A stretch of 64,000 bases of DNA from assembly GCA_900767675.1 (NCBI GenBank), contig CAAFZX010000026.1, positions 1 to 64,000 on the forward strand, read 5' to 3'. The notes beneath the pieces were generated by a model. It was given only the letters and a program-made list of their open reading frames with translations, did no database searches and was not told the origin of the DNA. Both the position numbers and the translations under genes were made by a program. How positions within the stretch are numbered: the stretch's first letter is position 1; each line of letters starts with the position of its first letter. This document shows positions 43,111 through 52,001 of this stretch, in pieces. This stretch comes from an uncultured Collinsella sp. GTDB taxonomy: Bacteria > Actinomycetota > Coriobacteriia > Coriobacteriales > Coriobacteriaceae.

Positions 43111-43884
43111 GTGCAAGATAATCAAATTGGAGATGCAGCAGTTGTTGCTGTAGCGCAAGAGGACAGGCGCAGGGCCGCCAAGCTCCAAAATGTGGGAAAA
43201 CATGAAGCGAAGTTGAGCGAAAACGGTATTCCAGCAGATGTGCTGGAGAAGCTTCTGCCCGGTAATGACATTATTGAATTGGAAGAGCCAGTCGTTAATG
43301 GCGGACTATTCTATCGTTTTATTAAGCGATCCTTTGACGTTGTTTCCTGTGGCTGTGCCTTAATTCTGCTTGCAATTCCGATGGCGGTCATTGCAGTCAA
43401 GATTAAAACCGAATCTGAGGGCCCTGTTATTTATGCCCAGCGTCGTGTGGGTAAAGACGGCAAGGTGTTTAACATCTACAAATTCCGTAGCATGTACACC
43501 GATGCAGAGTCTCGAGGCGCTCAGTGGGCGCAGGACGAAGACCCGCGCGTCACGCCTTTCGGCAAGATTATGCGTAAGACGCGGCTAGACGAGATTCCGC
43601 AATTCTGGAATGTATTCAAGGGCGATATGAGCCTTATTGGCCCGCGTCCTGAGCGTCCTGCATTCTGCGATGAGTTCGAGAAGCGTATTCATGGCTGGCA
43701 TTATCGCACTTTGGTCCGACCTGGCATCTCTGGGCTTGCGCAAGTGACCGGCGGATATGACCTACTTCCCAGTGAGAAGGTCATGTTCGACCTTCAGTAC
43801 ATCAAAACTAGAAACATCAAGATGGATATTGCAATCATGCTTAAGACGCTTGGCGTTGTTAGCACGGGGGATGGGGCAAGGTAA
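43111..43884 (+). CDS. Initiating sugar-phosphate transferase (WcaJ/PglC-like polyprenyl-phosphate transferase)
   Basis: Transfers the first sugar-1-phosphate onto undecaprenyl phosphate at the inner membrane, starting the repeat unit. 257 aa. A polar N-terminus of about 70 residues is followed by a membrane hairpin/helix (FDVVSCGCALILLAIPMAVIAV). The bacterial sugar transferase domain has GPVIYAQRRVGKDGK, FKFRSM-like YKFRSMYTDAE, KTRLDEIPQFWNVFKGDMSLIGPRPERP and RPGISGLAQV. GTG 43111 has GAAGGA just upstream; TTG 43099 is an alternative. The stop overlaps the next start. Confidence 0.92.
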   Translation: MQDNQIGDAAVVAVAQEDRRRAAKLQNVGKHEAKLSENGIPADVLEKLLPGNDIIELEEPVVNGGLFYRFIKRSFDVVSCGCALILLAIPMAVIAVKIKTESEGPVIYAQRRVGKDGKVFNIYKFRSMYTDAESRGAQWAQDEDPRVTPFGKIMRKTRLDEIPQFWNVFKGDMSLIGPRPERPAFCDEFEKRIHGWHYRTLVRPGISGLAQVTGGYDLLPSEKVMFDLQYIKTRNIKMDIAIMLKTLGVVSTGDGAR

Positions 43885-45068
43885 TGCGATTACTCTTCCT
43901 GACAGACAGCTATAGACCCAGTCGCTCCGCTTGCGCCAATCGCGCGAGTGTGCTTGTTCAAGCCATGCTTGATGCAGGGATCGACGTACAGGTTCTATGC
44001 TCTAGCGATAGTCTTCTTGGAGCTCCAGATAACTACGAAAAACCTGATTATGTAACGTTTTTTGAGACGTTCCCGCTTCGGGAAAAAACATTGATTAATC
44101 GTTTGAAAAATAACTTTGGGGGACAACGAGAATCAATCAAAGTTGCGTCGAGTATGGGTAGCTTTGACATTGTTCTGTGTACGACCCCTCCGCTGCTTTT
44201 GACTACGTCGGCGATTTCGATTGCAAAAAAGAAAAGGGCAAAACTTATCTTAGACGTGCGTGATATATGGCCAGACGTGGCATTCGAAATGGGCTCATTT
44301 AAACCAAACAGTCTCTACGGTCGCTTCTTTTCCCATATTGCAAAGCGTGGTTTCAAAACAGCCGATATGGTTACAACTGTGTCAGCAGGTAAAGTTGCCA
44401 AACTATCACGACGTATCACTAAAGCGGGCTCATCTGTGCGATTAGTGCCCAATGGCATCGACGAGTCATTTATTGATGCTTCGGCAGATGAAAACATTGT
44501 TGATCGTTTTAATCTTACAAACGGCACAATCTGCTCTTATGTTGGAAATATTGGGCTTGCGCAGGGTTTAGGAACGCTGCTGGACATTGCTGCTGTACGA
44601 CCGAATATTCGATTCCTTCTATTTGGAACGGGTGCAGACAAGCGAAAGCTGGAAAACCGAGTTGCCGAGGAAGGTATTGCGAATGTAGAGTTTTGCGGTA
44701 CCGTTGACGCCGCAGGTGTTTATACCGTATTAAAGCATTCGGCGTTGTCTTATGTCCCCTTGGTCAGCTCTCGACTTAAAGACAGCATTCCAACCAAACT
44801 TTACGAATGTATTGCATGTGGTTGTCCGGTCCTTCTCGCGGCTCAGGGCGACTCAGTAGACCTGCTTGAAGAAAGTGGCCTTGGCAAACATGCTGCTCCT
44901 GAAGATCCAAAGGGCTTGCTTCGAGAGTTCGATGCCTTAATCGAACAAAAATATACAAAGGAAGAAAAGGAAATTGCTTCCGCTCAAATGTTATCAGTGC
45001 ATTCGAGACAAAAGGCGGCTCGTGATTTCGCGGAGTTATTACTCGCTGAGTTCGAGGGCGATTGTTAA
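43884..45068 (+). CDS. Glycosyltransferase, GT4 family (WbuB-like)
   Basis: 394-aa GT-B enzyme adding a sugar to the lipid-linked repeat unit. Start MRLLFLTDSYRPSRSACANRA is typical for WbuB-type GT4; DVRDIWPDVAFEMG and VSAGKVAKLSRR mark the N-domain, VRLVPNGIDESFI the hinge, and TKLYECIACGCPVLLAAQGDSVDLL the nucleotide-sugar-binding C-domain. Overlaps the previous gene by 1 nt (TAATG). The gene is AT-richer than the window average, suggesting a separate origin. Confidence 0.88.
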   Translation: MRLLFLTDSYRPSRSACANRASVLVQAMLDAGIDVQVLCSSDSLLGAPDNYEKPDYVTFFETFPLREKTLINRLKNNFGGQRESIKVASSMGSFDIVLCTTPPLLLTTSAISIAKKKRAKLILDVRDIWPDVAFEMGSFKPNSLYGRFFSHIAKRGFKTADMVTTVSAGKVAKLSRRITKAGSSVRLVPNGIDESFIDASADENIVDRFNLTNGTICSYVGNIGLAQGLGTLLDIAAVRPNIRFLLFGTGADKRKLENRVAEEGIANVEFCGTVDAAGVYTVLKHSALSYVPLVSSRLKDSIPTKLYECIACGCPVLLAAQGDSVDLLEESGLGKHAAPEDPKGLLREFDALIEQKYTKEEKEIASAQMLSVHSRQKAARDFAELLLAEFEGDC

Positions 45069-45070
45069 GA

Positions 45071-46678
45071 ATGAATTCGCCTACTATCCAAAATGCGCTT
45101 CTATACGCAAGAACCATTCGTCGCATGAAGCCATCCATGATCGCTTCTAGACTAAAAGGACTTCATAAGGTGCCTTTAACGGCTTCGCCGCGTACTCAGT
45201 ATCTAAGCGTAGCTATCCCCAGTCTAGACTGCGACGAGAATTACGCTGGCCGGTTTGATGTCGACGCGTTGGCTCGAAATGAATTTTTTCTCATCAATGA
45301 GAGACATAAAGTTGATCTTTCGTGCTGGAACGTTCCTGAGGCCTCTCATCTTTGGAATTTTAACCTCCATTACTTCGAATTTTGCATTCCTCTTGCATCA
45401 CGCTATGCATTGGGCGGAGACCGAGAGGATGTCGATCAATTTAAGAGGCTTGTTCTCACTTGGATTGCGACATGTAAATATCCGGTCGGCGATGCTTGGC
45501 ATCCATATACGATTTCTCTAAGGCTCGTCAATTGGCTTATCTGTATTGATTTGTTTGGCGATTCGCTGGCAGAGGATTCCATTTTTTTGGAAACTGTATA
45601 TGAGAGCATGTATCACCAATACAGGCATCTGCTTGCTAATCAAGAAAAACATTTGTTGGCAAATCACTATTTTGAGAATCTAAAAACGCTACTAATCTGC
45701 GCTCTTTTATTCGACGAAGATGATATTCGGTCAATTGTTGAACGTGATTTTTTAAAACAGCTGGACGATCAAATTCTCCCAGACGGCGTGCACTATGAAC
45801 GTTCCATGATGTACCACAAGCTTCTTCTTGAGGGCTTGTTGCGTGTGGAGCTGGCATATCGCTCGATTGGCAAATCCGCGCCAACAAAGGTGGCCACAAA
45901 AGCTAAGCAAATGCTCGACGCCATGGCTTCTATTGAGCAGGGTATGGGTAAGACGCCATTCTTTAACGACGCTGCCGACGGTGTTGCAAAGGAATGCGAG
46001 CAGCTCATTCATGCATGCCGAAATATTTATGGTTACAAGCCCGATTTCACTAAGGCTGCTTTCCCCGATTCCGGTTTCTACAAACTCTATGATGGCGACG
46101 CCGCCCTGGTCTTCTTCGCTGGGGAGCCCGGCCCGTCCTATATGCTTGGCCATGCCCACTGCGACTTGTTGAGCTTCGAACTCTCGCTTGGCGGCAAGCC
46201 CACGATCGTGAACTCGGGCACCTATGCCTACCAGAGCGAACTGAGACCCTACTTCCGCAGCACGGCTGCGCACAACATCGCGACCGTCGACGGCGAGGAG
46301 CAGATGGAGTGCTGGGCCGAGCATCGAGTGGCGCGAGGCGTGAGCGACGTACGCGTCGAGGAAATCGACGTCCACCGCATCGTCGCAAGCTTCCGCAACT
46401 GCAGGGGGAGCCTGCATCGCCGCAGCATCGAGATGAGCGACGGCTCCCTGACGGTCGAGGATTCGACGGATCGCGGCGATGCCGAGGTCGTGCAGCGCTT
46501 TCATCTATTAAACCAAAATATCGTTAGCCTTGGTGCCGATGGGAATTGCGCTGTAGAGGCTGGCACATCGGACTTCTCAGCTGAATTCGGCGTACGGAAG
46601 CAAATAAGGGAGATTTCCATCGCGGGACAGGGTGCCGCTTCCTCGACACTAGCCTATAGGGGGTTGCCTGATGCCTAA
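45071..46678 (+). CDS. Heparinase II/III-like protein
   Basis: 535 aa. An alpha-helical toroid-like N-terminal region (WNFNLHYFEF; HPYTISLRLVNWL; NHYFENLKTLLICALLF) is followed by the beta-sandwich heparinase II/III domain (YMLGHAHCDLLSFELSLGGKPTIVNSGTYAYQ). Such proteins in capsule loci may cleave or edit uronate-containing polymers; a uronate (ManNAcA) is expected here because wecB and wecC are present. No signal peptide is visible. ATG 45071 is 2 bp after the previous stop. Base composition changes sharply inside the gene: nt about 46085-46500 is GC-rich against AT-rich flanks. Confidence 0.8.
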   Translation: MNSPTIQNALLYARTIRRMKPSMIASRLKGLHKVPLTASPRTQYLSVAIPSLDCDENYAGRFDVDALARNEFFLINERHKVDLSCWNVPEASHLWNFNLHYFEFCIPLASRYALGGDREDVDQFKRLVLTWIATCKYPVGDAWHPYTISLRLVNWLICIDLFGDSLAEDSIFLETVYESMYHQYRHLLANQEKHLLANHYFENLKTLLICALLFDEDDIRSIVERDFLKQLDDQILPDGVHYERSMMYHKLLLEGLLRVELAYRSIGKSAPTKVATKAKQMLDAMASIEQGMGKTPFFNDAADGVAKECEQLIHACRNIYGYKPDFTKAAFPDSGFYKLYDGDAALVFFAGEPGPSYMLGHAHCDLLSFELSLGGKPTIVNSGTYAYQSELRPYFRSTAAHNIATVDGEEQMECWAEHRVARGVSDVRVEEIDVHRIVASFRNCRGSLHRRSIEMSDGSLTVEDSTDRGDAEVVQRFHLLNQNIVSLGADGNCAVEAGTSDFSAEFGVRKQIREISIAGQGAASSTLAYRGLPDA

Positions 46679-47684
46679 GACACTGTATATCGGGAGCTTC
46701 CCGCCGCCGTACGGGGGTGTGACCGTGAAAAACGCGCTGCTCTTCGAAGCCATATCGGAGAGGGTGCCGCTCGACAAGCTCGACCTCATGGACGTGAAGA
46801 GGCGCGATTTTAAGGCGATCGCGTCGTTTGTCAAGGCGGTCGCGGGTCGAGACGGCGTGCTCGTCATCGGGGTTAGCGGTGATTGGCGCAAACGCATAAC
46901 CGATTTCATGTACTGCTTCAACCGTCCAAAGTTGTGCAGGTCGCTTCTCTTCGTAATGGGCGGAAAAGTGCCCGAAGACGCGGGCTATATCGAACGCCTC
47001 GGCTGCTACAAGCGAGTTTTCGTCGAGACGGAGAGCATGCGCAGGGCTTTCGAGGCATCGGGCGCACAGAACGTTTCGGTCTATCCGAACTGCCGCAAGC
47101 GGCCAGTGGTGCCTTGCAAGGTTCGCAAAACCGTCCGGGGGGGGGTGCGTCTAGTGTACTTCTCCCTGATTAGCGAAGAGAAGGGAGCTCAGCTCGTCAT
47201 CGATGCGGCCAAAGCTCTGCCTGACTGCTCATTCAGCTTCTACGGCCGCATCGATCCGTCATACGAGACGAGGTTTAAGAGCGAGGTTAATAGGATTCCC
47301 AACGTTAGGTACCTAGGGGTTTTCGACTCGGTCGCGGGGGACGTTATCAAAGAGCTCAACCAGTACGACATTCACCTCTTCCCGACAATGTGCCCGCATG
47401 AAGGCGTGCCAGGCGTCATAGCCGAGACGAAGCTGGCGGGAGTCCCGACCATCGCATCGAATCGCGGATATAACGGCGAGCTGATCGATGACGGCTCCGA
47501 CGGCCTTTTAACCACGAGGGATACCGCCGAGGAGCTTGCAGATGCGATAGCCGCCCTATCAGACGACTCAGCTCGGCTTGATGGAATGAAGGAAGCGGCG
47601 CTGGATTCGGCCGTGAGGTTCTACGTGGACAGGTATCTCGATTTTATTGTTTCCGAGCTTCCGCAGGAGGGGATCGCGCAATGA
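46671..47684 (+). CDS. Glycosyltransferase, GT-B fold (GT4-like)
   Basis: 337 aa. N-domain begins MPKTLYIGSFPPPYGGVTVKN, a GT4-type glycine-rich loop. The C-domain runs from about 165 (VRLVYFSLISEEKGAQLVIDAA) through FYGRIDPSYETRF, HEGVPGVIAETKLAGVPTIAS (donor-binding E...E region) to DRYLDFIVSEL. It overlaps the previous gene by 8 nt and the next by 4 nt. Its C-half is closely similar to the half-length protein at 49032-49568. Confidence 0.85.
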   Translation: MPKTLYIGSFPPPYGGVTVKNALLFEAISERVPLDKLDLMDVKRRDFKAIASFVKAVAGRDGVLVIGVSGDWRKRITDFMYCFNRPKLCRSLLFVMGGKVPEDAGYIERLGCYKRVFVETESMRRAFEASGAQNVSVYPNCRKRPVVPCKVRKTVRGGVRLVYFSLISEEKGAQLVIDAAKALPDCSFSFYGRIDPSYETRFKSEVNRIPNVRYLGVFDSVAGDVIKELNQYDIHLFPTMCPHEGVPGVIAETKLAGVPTIASNRGYNGELIDDGSDGLLTTRDTAEELADAIAALSDDSARLDGMKEAALDSAVRFYVDRYLDFIVSELPQEGIAQ

Positions 47685-49039
47685 ATCTGATGAACGTGTA
47701 CGACAATCTTCCCGTGTTCGCGCAGAACATGGCCTTCTCTTATATGGGCGGGCGAATCCAAAAGACCCGTTTCGGCGAGGGATTCCGCAAGAGGCTTTCC
47801 GAGTTCGAATCTCACGACGGATGGAGCCGGGACCAGCTTACCTCTTGGAGAAACGAGCGGCTCCGCGAGATCGTCGCGCATTGCTACATGACAGTACCTT
47901 ATTACCGCAACGTGATGGACGAGGGCGGAATCGACCCCGCCTCCATCAAGGACGAGGACTCCCTGAAAGCGCTGCCCGTTATCACCAAGGCAGACGTCAA
48001 AGCGAATCCCGGGGCCTTCGTCTCCTCCAAGGCGAAGGCCATGAGCATCCTTCGCGTCCATACGAGCGGAACGACCGGTTCGGGGTTCCAGTTCGATAGC
48101 ACGATCGACTGCCAACAGGCCCAGTTCGCCTGCTTCTGGCGCTATTACCGCTCCCACGGGCTCGACCTGGGGATGTGGCAGGCTCAGTTCTCGTCGAGGC
48201 AGGCGGTGCCGCAACGTGTTTGCCCCCCTCCGTTCTGGCGCATCGACAAGCCGGGAAGGCGCTACTACATGAGCGCCTTCCACGAGAGCCCCGCCAACAT
48301 GCAGGCGTATTATGACGTCATACGCGAAAATCATTTTCCGTGGATAAGCGGCTACCCTTCGCTCATGGTACTGCTGGCGCAGTGGATGAACGAGCGCGAC
48401 CTCAGCTTCGACTTCGTGAAGGCCGTCACGTGCGGTGCCGAGAATCTGCTCGGACACCAGGCCGATGCCATGGAGAGAGCTTTCGGCGTTCGTCCCGTGC
48501 AGACGTACGGGCAGACCGAGAATGTGGCCATCTTTTCGCAGTCGCCGGACGGGAAGATCCTGGTGGACGAAGACTTCTCCGTCGTGGAGTTCCTGCCGGA
48601 CGCTGCCGGGGGGGGGTTCAGTGTTGTGGGCTCCTGCCTGTTCAACTACGCGACCCCGCTTCTGCGCTACGACACGGGCGACATCGTGCAGCTGGGCGAC
48701 CAAACGGGCCCGCGCCGGGAGGTCTCCTCTATCGACGGCCGACGCGAGGATTACGTTCATATGCCGGACGGCACGAAAGTCGGGAAGCTCGATCACGTTT
48801 TCAAGGACACGCCGCACTTCCAGGAGGCCCAAATCTACCAAGCTGCGGATTACTCCCTGCATCTTCGCGTCGTGGGAGAGCCGTATCTATGCGTAGAGGA
48901 CGAAAGGACGGCGCTCGCGGCATTGAGGGCGTCGATTGGCGAGGGTCTTCCCGTAAGGTTCGAGTACATGTCAGAGTTGCCGCGCTCGCGGTCGAAGAAG
49001 CTTCGATTCGTCGTCTCGGACGTGGTGGCAAATGAGTAA
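47681..49039 (+). CDS. CapK-like adenylate-forming enzyme (phenylacetate-CoA ligase family)
   Basis: 452-aa member of the AMP-binding superfamily related to phenylacetate-CoA ligase, coenzyme F390 synthetase and CapK of capsule loci. The phosphate-binding loop is LRVHTSGTTGSG; later motifs include TYGQTENVAIFS and LRYDTGDIVQLG. Probable role: activating an acyl or amino-acyl group to decorate the polysaccharide; the substrate is unknown. It overlaps both neighbours (ATGA upstream; 8 nt downstream) and is bracketed by a full GT gene and a paralogous half-GT gene. Confidence 0.82.
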   Translation: MNLMNVYDNLPVFAQNMAFSYMGGRIQKTRFGEGFRKRLSEFESHDGWSRDQLTSWRNERLREIVAHCYMTVPYYRNVMDEGGIDPASIKDEDSLKALPVITKADVKANPGAFVSSKAKAMSILRVHTSGTTGSGFQFDSTIDCQQAQFACFWRYYRSHGLDLGMWQAQFSSRQAVPQRVCPPPFWRIDKPGRRYYMSAFHESPANMQAYYDVIRENHFPWISGYPSLMVLLAQWMNERDLSFDFVKAVTCGAENLLGHQADAMERAFGVRPVQTYGQTENVAIFSQSPDGKILVDEDFSVVEFLPDAAGGGFSVVGSCLFNYATPLLRYDTGDIVQLGDQTGPRREVSSIDGRREDYVHMPDGTKVGKLDHVFKDTPHFQEAQIYQAADYSLHLRVVGEPYLCVEDERTALAALRASIGEGLPVRFEYMSELPRSRSKKLRFVVSDVVANE

Positions 49040-49568
49040 CGGCATCAGGTGCGTGTTCTTCTCGCTCATAGGCGAGGCGAAGGGGGCGGATTTGGCGCTT
49101 GAGGCCGCGAAACGGCTGCCCGAGGTCGAGTTTCACTTTTACGGGCGCGTTGAGGGCGGTTTCAAGCATCGCTTCGAGACGAGCCTGTCTGGGTTGCCTA
49201 ATGCCGAGTACCATGGCGTTTTCGATTCGGTTTCCGGTGACGTGCTGGCCGAGCTGAACCGGTACGACCTCCACCTTCTGCCGACAAGCTGGCCCAACGA
49301 AGGCGTTCCGGGGGTCCTTGTGGAGACCAAGATCGCGGCGGTCCCATCTATCGTGAGCGACTGTTGCCATAACGCCGAGATCGTCGAGGACGGAATTGAC
49401 GGAATCGTTCTTAAGGAGTGCACCGCGCAGAGCTTGAGCGCAGCGATAGCGGGTTGCGCCAGGAACCCCGACCGCCTTGACGAGATGAAGCGCGGTGCGC
49501 TTGCCTCAGCGGAACGGTTTTTCATTGACCGCTACGTGGATTTGATTGTTTCTGAGCTGGCCGCATAG
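49032..49568 (+). CDS. Half-length glycosyltransferase (C-terminal GT-B domain only)
   Basis: 178 aa. It corresponds only to the C-terminal half of the GT at 46671: RCVFFSLIGEAKGADLALEAAKRLPEVEF, FYGRV, GVFDSVSGDVLAELNRYDLHLLPTSWPNEGVPG, DRYVDLIVSEL. About half the residues match by eye. It has its own overlapping start at 49032 and no disabling mutation, so it is either a working single-domain partner or a decaying duplicate. It lacks the acceptor-binding N-domain that a normal GT4 needs. Confidence 0.75.
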   Translation: MSNGIRCVFFSLIGEAKGADLALEAAKRLPEVEFHFYGRVEGGFKHRFETSLSGLPNAEYHGVFDSVSGDVLAELNRYDLHLLPTSWPNEGVPGVLVETKIAAVPSIVSDCCHNAEIVEDGIDGIVLKECTAQSLSAAIAGCARNPDRLDEMKRGALASAERFFIDRYVDLIVSELAA

Positions 49569-49617
49569 GCGCTCGCTACCAAAGAAAAACGTTCCCAACC
49601 AAGGAAAGGAATCAAAA

Positions 49618-50835
49618 ATGGTTAACGTTATCGGTCTTGGCTACATCGGCCTGCCCACCGCCCTCATGATGGCCTCCCACGGCGTGGAGGTCGTGGGCAC
49701 CGACTACAACGAGGGGCTCGTCGCCACGCTCAACGCCGGCAAGACCACCTTCAAGGAGGAGGGTCTGGACGAGCTGTTCGCCGACGCCCTGGAGTCCGGC
49801 ATCAAGTTCTCCACCGACTACCAGGTCTGCGACACCTACATCGTCTCGGTCCCCACGCCCTACGACAAGCTCGACAAGAAGATCGACCCGTGCTACGTCG
49901 TGGCTGCCTGCAAGACCGTCCTCGAGGTCGCCCCCGAGGGCGCCGTTCTCGTCGTTGAGTCTACCGTCTCGCCCAACACCATCGACCGCTTCGTGCGCCC
50001 GCTGCTGGCCGAGGCCGGCCGCGGGGACGTCCAGCTCGTCCACGCCCCCGAGCGCATCATCCCGGGCAACATGGTCTACGAGCTGCTGCACAACAACCGC
50101 ACCATCGGCGCCGACGATCCCGAGGTGGGGGAGGCCGTGGCCAAGGTCTACGCCAGCTTCTGCCAGGGCGAGATCTCCGTCACAGACATCCGTACCGCCG
50201 AGATGACCAAGGTCGTCGAGAACACCTTCCGCGCGGTGAACATCGCCTTCTCCAACGAGCTCGCCAAGATCTGCCGCATCGGCGGCATGGACGTCGCCGA
50301 GGTCATCCGCATCGCCAACAAGCACCCGCGCGTGAACATCCTGAACCCCGGCCCGGGCGTCGGCGGCCACTGCATCCCGGTCGACCCGTGGTTCCTGGTC
50401 GGCGACTACCCCGAGACGGCGAACTTCATCCGCCTCGCGCTGCAGACCAACGCCTCCATGCCCGAGTACGTCATGCACCGTGCCCACGAGGTCATGGCCG
50501 AGCGCGGAATCACCGACGCCTCGAAGGTCGGCATCTACGGCCTCACCTACAAGGAGAACGTCGACGACGTCCGCGAGTCCCCGACGCTGCAGATGCTCGA
50601 GTCCATGTCCGAGCACCTCTGCGCTGGCTCCGTTAAGGTCTACGACCCGTGGGTCGAGCGCGACGAGGTCCCCGGCCAGGTCCACTCCATGGAGGAGTTC
50701 CTGGACGGCCTGGAGATGGTGATCGTGATGGTCGGCCACTCCCAGGTCAAGGACAACCCTGGCATCTTCGGCGACCGTATCCTCATCGACCCGCGCAACG
50801 TCTGCGGCGACGGCGAGAACGTCTACAAGCTGTAG
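49618..50835 (+). CDS. wecC: UDP-N-acetyl-D-mannosamine dehydrogenase
   Basis: Oxidises UDP-ManNAc to UDP-ManNAcA with two NAD. 405 aa. The N-terminal Rossmann motif is VIGLGYIGLPTALMMA; STVSPNTIDRFV and the catalytic cysteine motif GPGVGGHCIPVDPWFL confirm the UDP-sugar 6-dehydrogenase family. AAGGAAAGGA is 7 nt upstream of ATG 49618. The gene is strikingly GC-rich and C-ending compared with its neighbours, like wecB at 54729; the two act in sequence (WecB makes the substrate), so this polymer likely contains ManNAcA. Confidence 0.94.
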   Translation: MVNVIGLGYIGLPTALMMASHGVEVVGTDYNEGLVATLNAGKTTFKEEGLDELFADALESGIKFSTDYQVCDTYIVSVPTPYDKLDKKIDPCYVVAACKTVLEVAPEGAVLVVESTVSPNTIDRFVRPLLAEAGRGDVQLVHAPERIIPGNMVYELLHNNRTIGADDPEVGEAVAKVYASFCQGEISVTDIRTAEMTKVVENTFRAVNIAFSNELAKICRIGGMDVAEVIRIANKHPRVNILNPGPGVGGHCIPVDPWFLVGDYPETANFIRLALQTNASMPEYVMHRAHEVMAERGITDASKVGIYGLTYKENVDDVRESPTLQMLESMSEHLCAGSVKVYDPWVERDEVPGQVHSMEEFLDGLEMVIVMVGHSQVKDNPGIFGDRILIDPRNVCGDGENVYKL

Positions 50836-50842
50836 GGGGCAT

Positions 50843-50977
50843 GTGGACGATTTCAACTCCATATCGAGTAACGGCGCGCGCACTTGCCTTACGGCTGTAT
50901 TGAACGTCTTGGCGATAGCTGCTTGCGGTGTTGGCTCTGCACATAGTTTCAATTGTTTGATGACGGCAGGTGTCTGA
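50843..50977 (+). CDS. Possible small membrane peptide or gene remnant
   Basis: An open frame of 44 codons begins at GTG 50843, 3 nt after AGGGGG, and ends in TGA at 50975-50977, overlapping the next gene by 8 nt. The middle is hydrophobic (TCLTAVLNVLAIAACGVGS). It could be a small membrane peptide, or the remnant of a gene lost by recombination in this 134-bp gap. No homologue is recognised. Confidence 0.25.
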   Translation: MDDFNSISSNGARTCLTAVLNVLAIAACGVGSAHSFNCLMTAGV

Positions 50978-52001
50978 TTTGATCTGGATATTGCGATCGA
51001 CCAATTCGGAGGTCACCGATTTTTACCTCGAGACCGTCGCAAGCGCCTTAGAAAAGGCAGGTTTTGCAACGACGACGGTTTCCGCCGAAAGTGTGAAGGA
51101 ATGCGTCGCTGCGCATGCGCGGAGTGAGGACTGGTTTCTTTCTTCGAATGCCATGGAAACTTGCAGGTTATATTTACAGGGAGCCAGAAATGTCATTCTC
51201 TGGTGTCAAGGTATCATTCCAGAGGAAAGCTATCTGCGCAACGGGAGCAAGGGCAAGTCGGCTATTCTCTCGTTGATTGAGAAAAGCGCTCTTAAGAAGG
51301 CTGCGTTTTGCCTTTTCGTTTCCGACGATATGCGCCGGCATTATGAGACGAAATACGGGCTTTCCTTCGAGGGTCGATGTTTCGTGATGCCCTGCTTCAA
51401 CTCCATGTTTGAACAGGGGTCTTTCTTCGCCGAGGGGAAATACGATTCGCCGACTTTCGCTTATGTCGGCTCGATGGCCGCCTGGCAGTGTTTCGAGGAA
51501 ACCGTCGATCTTTACAAGGAGCTGGAATCTCGACTGCCTGGGGCGTTTTTGAAGGTGTTGACCTTCAACCAGGCCGGGGCACGGGAGATCTTGAGGGCTA
51601 AGGGCGTCGAGCGTTACGAGGTGGGGTGCGTACCGCCCGAGAAGGTCGCTGGCGAGCTTGCCAAGGTGGCATACGGTTTCGTCATCAGGGAAGACGGCCC
51701 TGTCAATCGGGTCGCCACACCGACGAAGCTTTCGTCTTACATGGCGGCCGGGGTTATTCCCGTGTTCAGCGACTGCATCGGCAGCTTTTCGGGTCTGGCA
51801 CGTGGACTGAAATACGCCATTCCCGTCGGTAGATCTGTCGACGTGGACGCGGTTGCTCGGCGCTGCGCGGAGCCCGTTCGGCGGGAAGAGGTTCTCAGGG
51901 AATATCGACGAGTTTTCGATACCTATTATTCGCGTGAGTACTACGTCCAGGGCCTTGCGCCGCTACTGGGTTCCGTCATACGTGAAGGAAGGCGCGCTTG
52001 A
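50970..52001 (+). CDS. Glycosyltransferase (GT-B-like, divergent)
   Basis: 343 aa. N-terminal part (LIWILRSTNSEVTDFYLETVASALEKAGF) resembles a GT-B acceptor domain; NVILWCQGIIPEESYLRN, CLFVSDDMRRHYETKYG and VMPCFNSMF follow. The C-domain has FAYVGSMAAWQCFEETVDLYKEL and PTKLSSYMAAGVIPVFSDCIGSF, the donor-binding region of GT4-like enzymes. The start is GTG 50970; TTG 50979 with AGGTG upstream is an alternative. It overlaps wzy by 4 nt (TTGA). The donor sugar is unknown. Confidence 0.75.
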   Translation: MSDLIWILRSTNSEVTDFYLETVASALEKAGFATTTVSAESVKECVAAHARSEDWFLSSNAMETCRLYLQGARNVILWCQGIIPEESYLRNGSKGKSAILSLIEKSALKKAAFCLFVSDDMRRHYETKYGLSFEGRCFVMPCFNSMFEQGSFFAEGKYDSPTFAYVGSMAAWQCFEETVDLYKELESRLPGAFLKVLTFNQAGAREILRAKGVERYEVGCVPPEKVAGELAKVAYGFVIREDGPVNRVATPTKLSSYMAAGVIPVFSDCIGSFSGLARGLKYAIPVGRSVDVDAVARRCAEPVRREEVLREYRRVFDTYYSREYYVQGLAPLLGSVIREGRRA

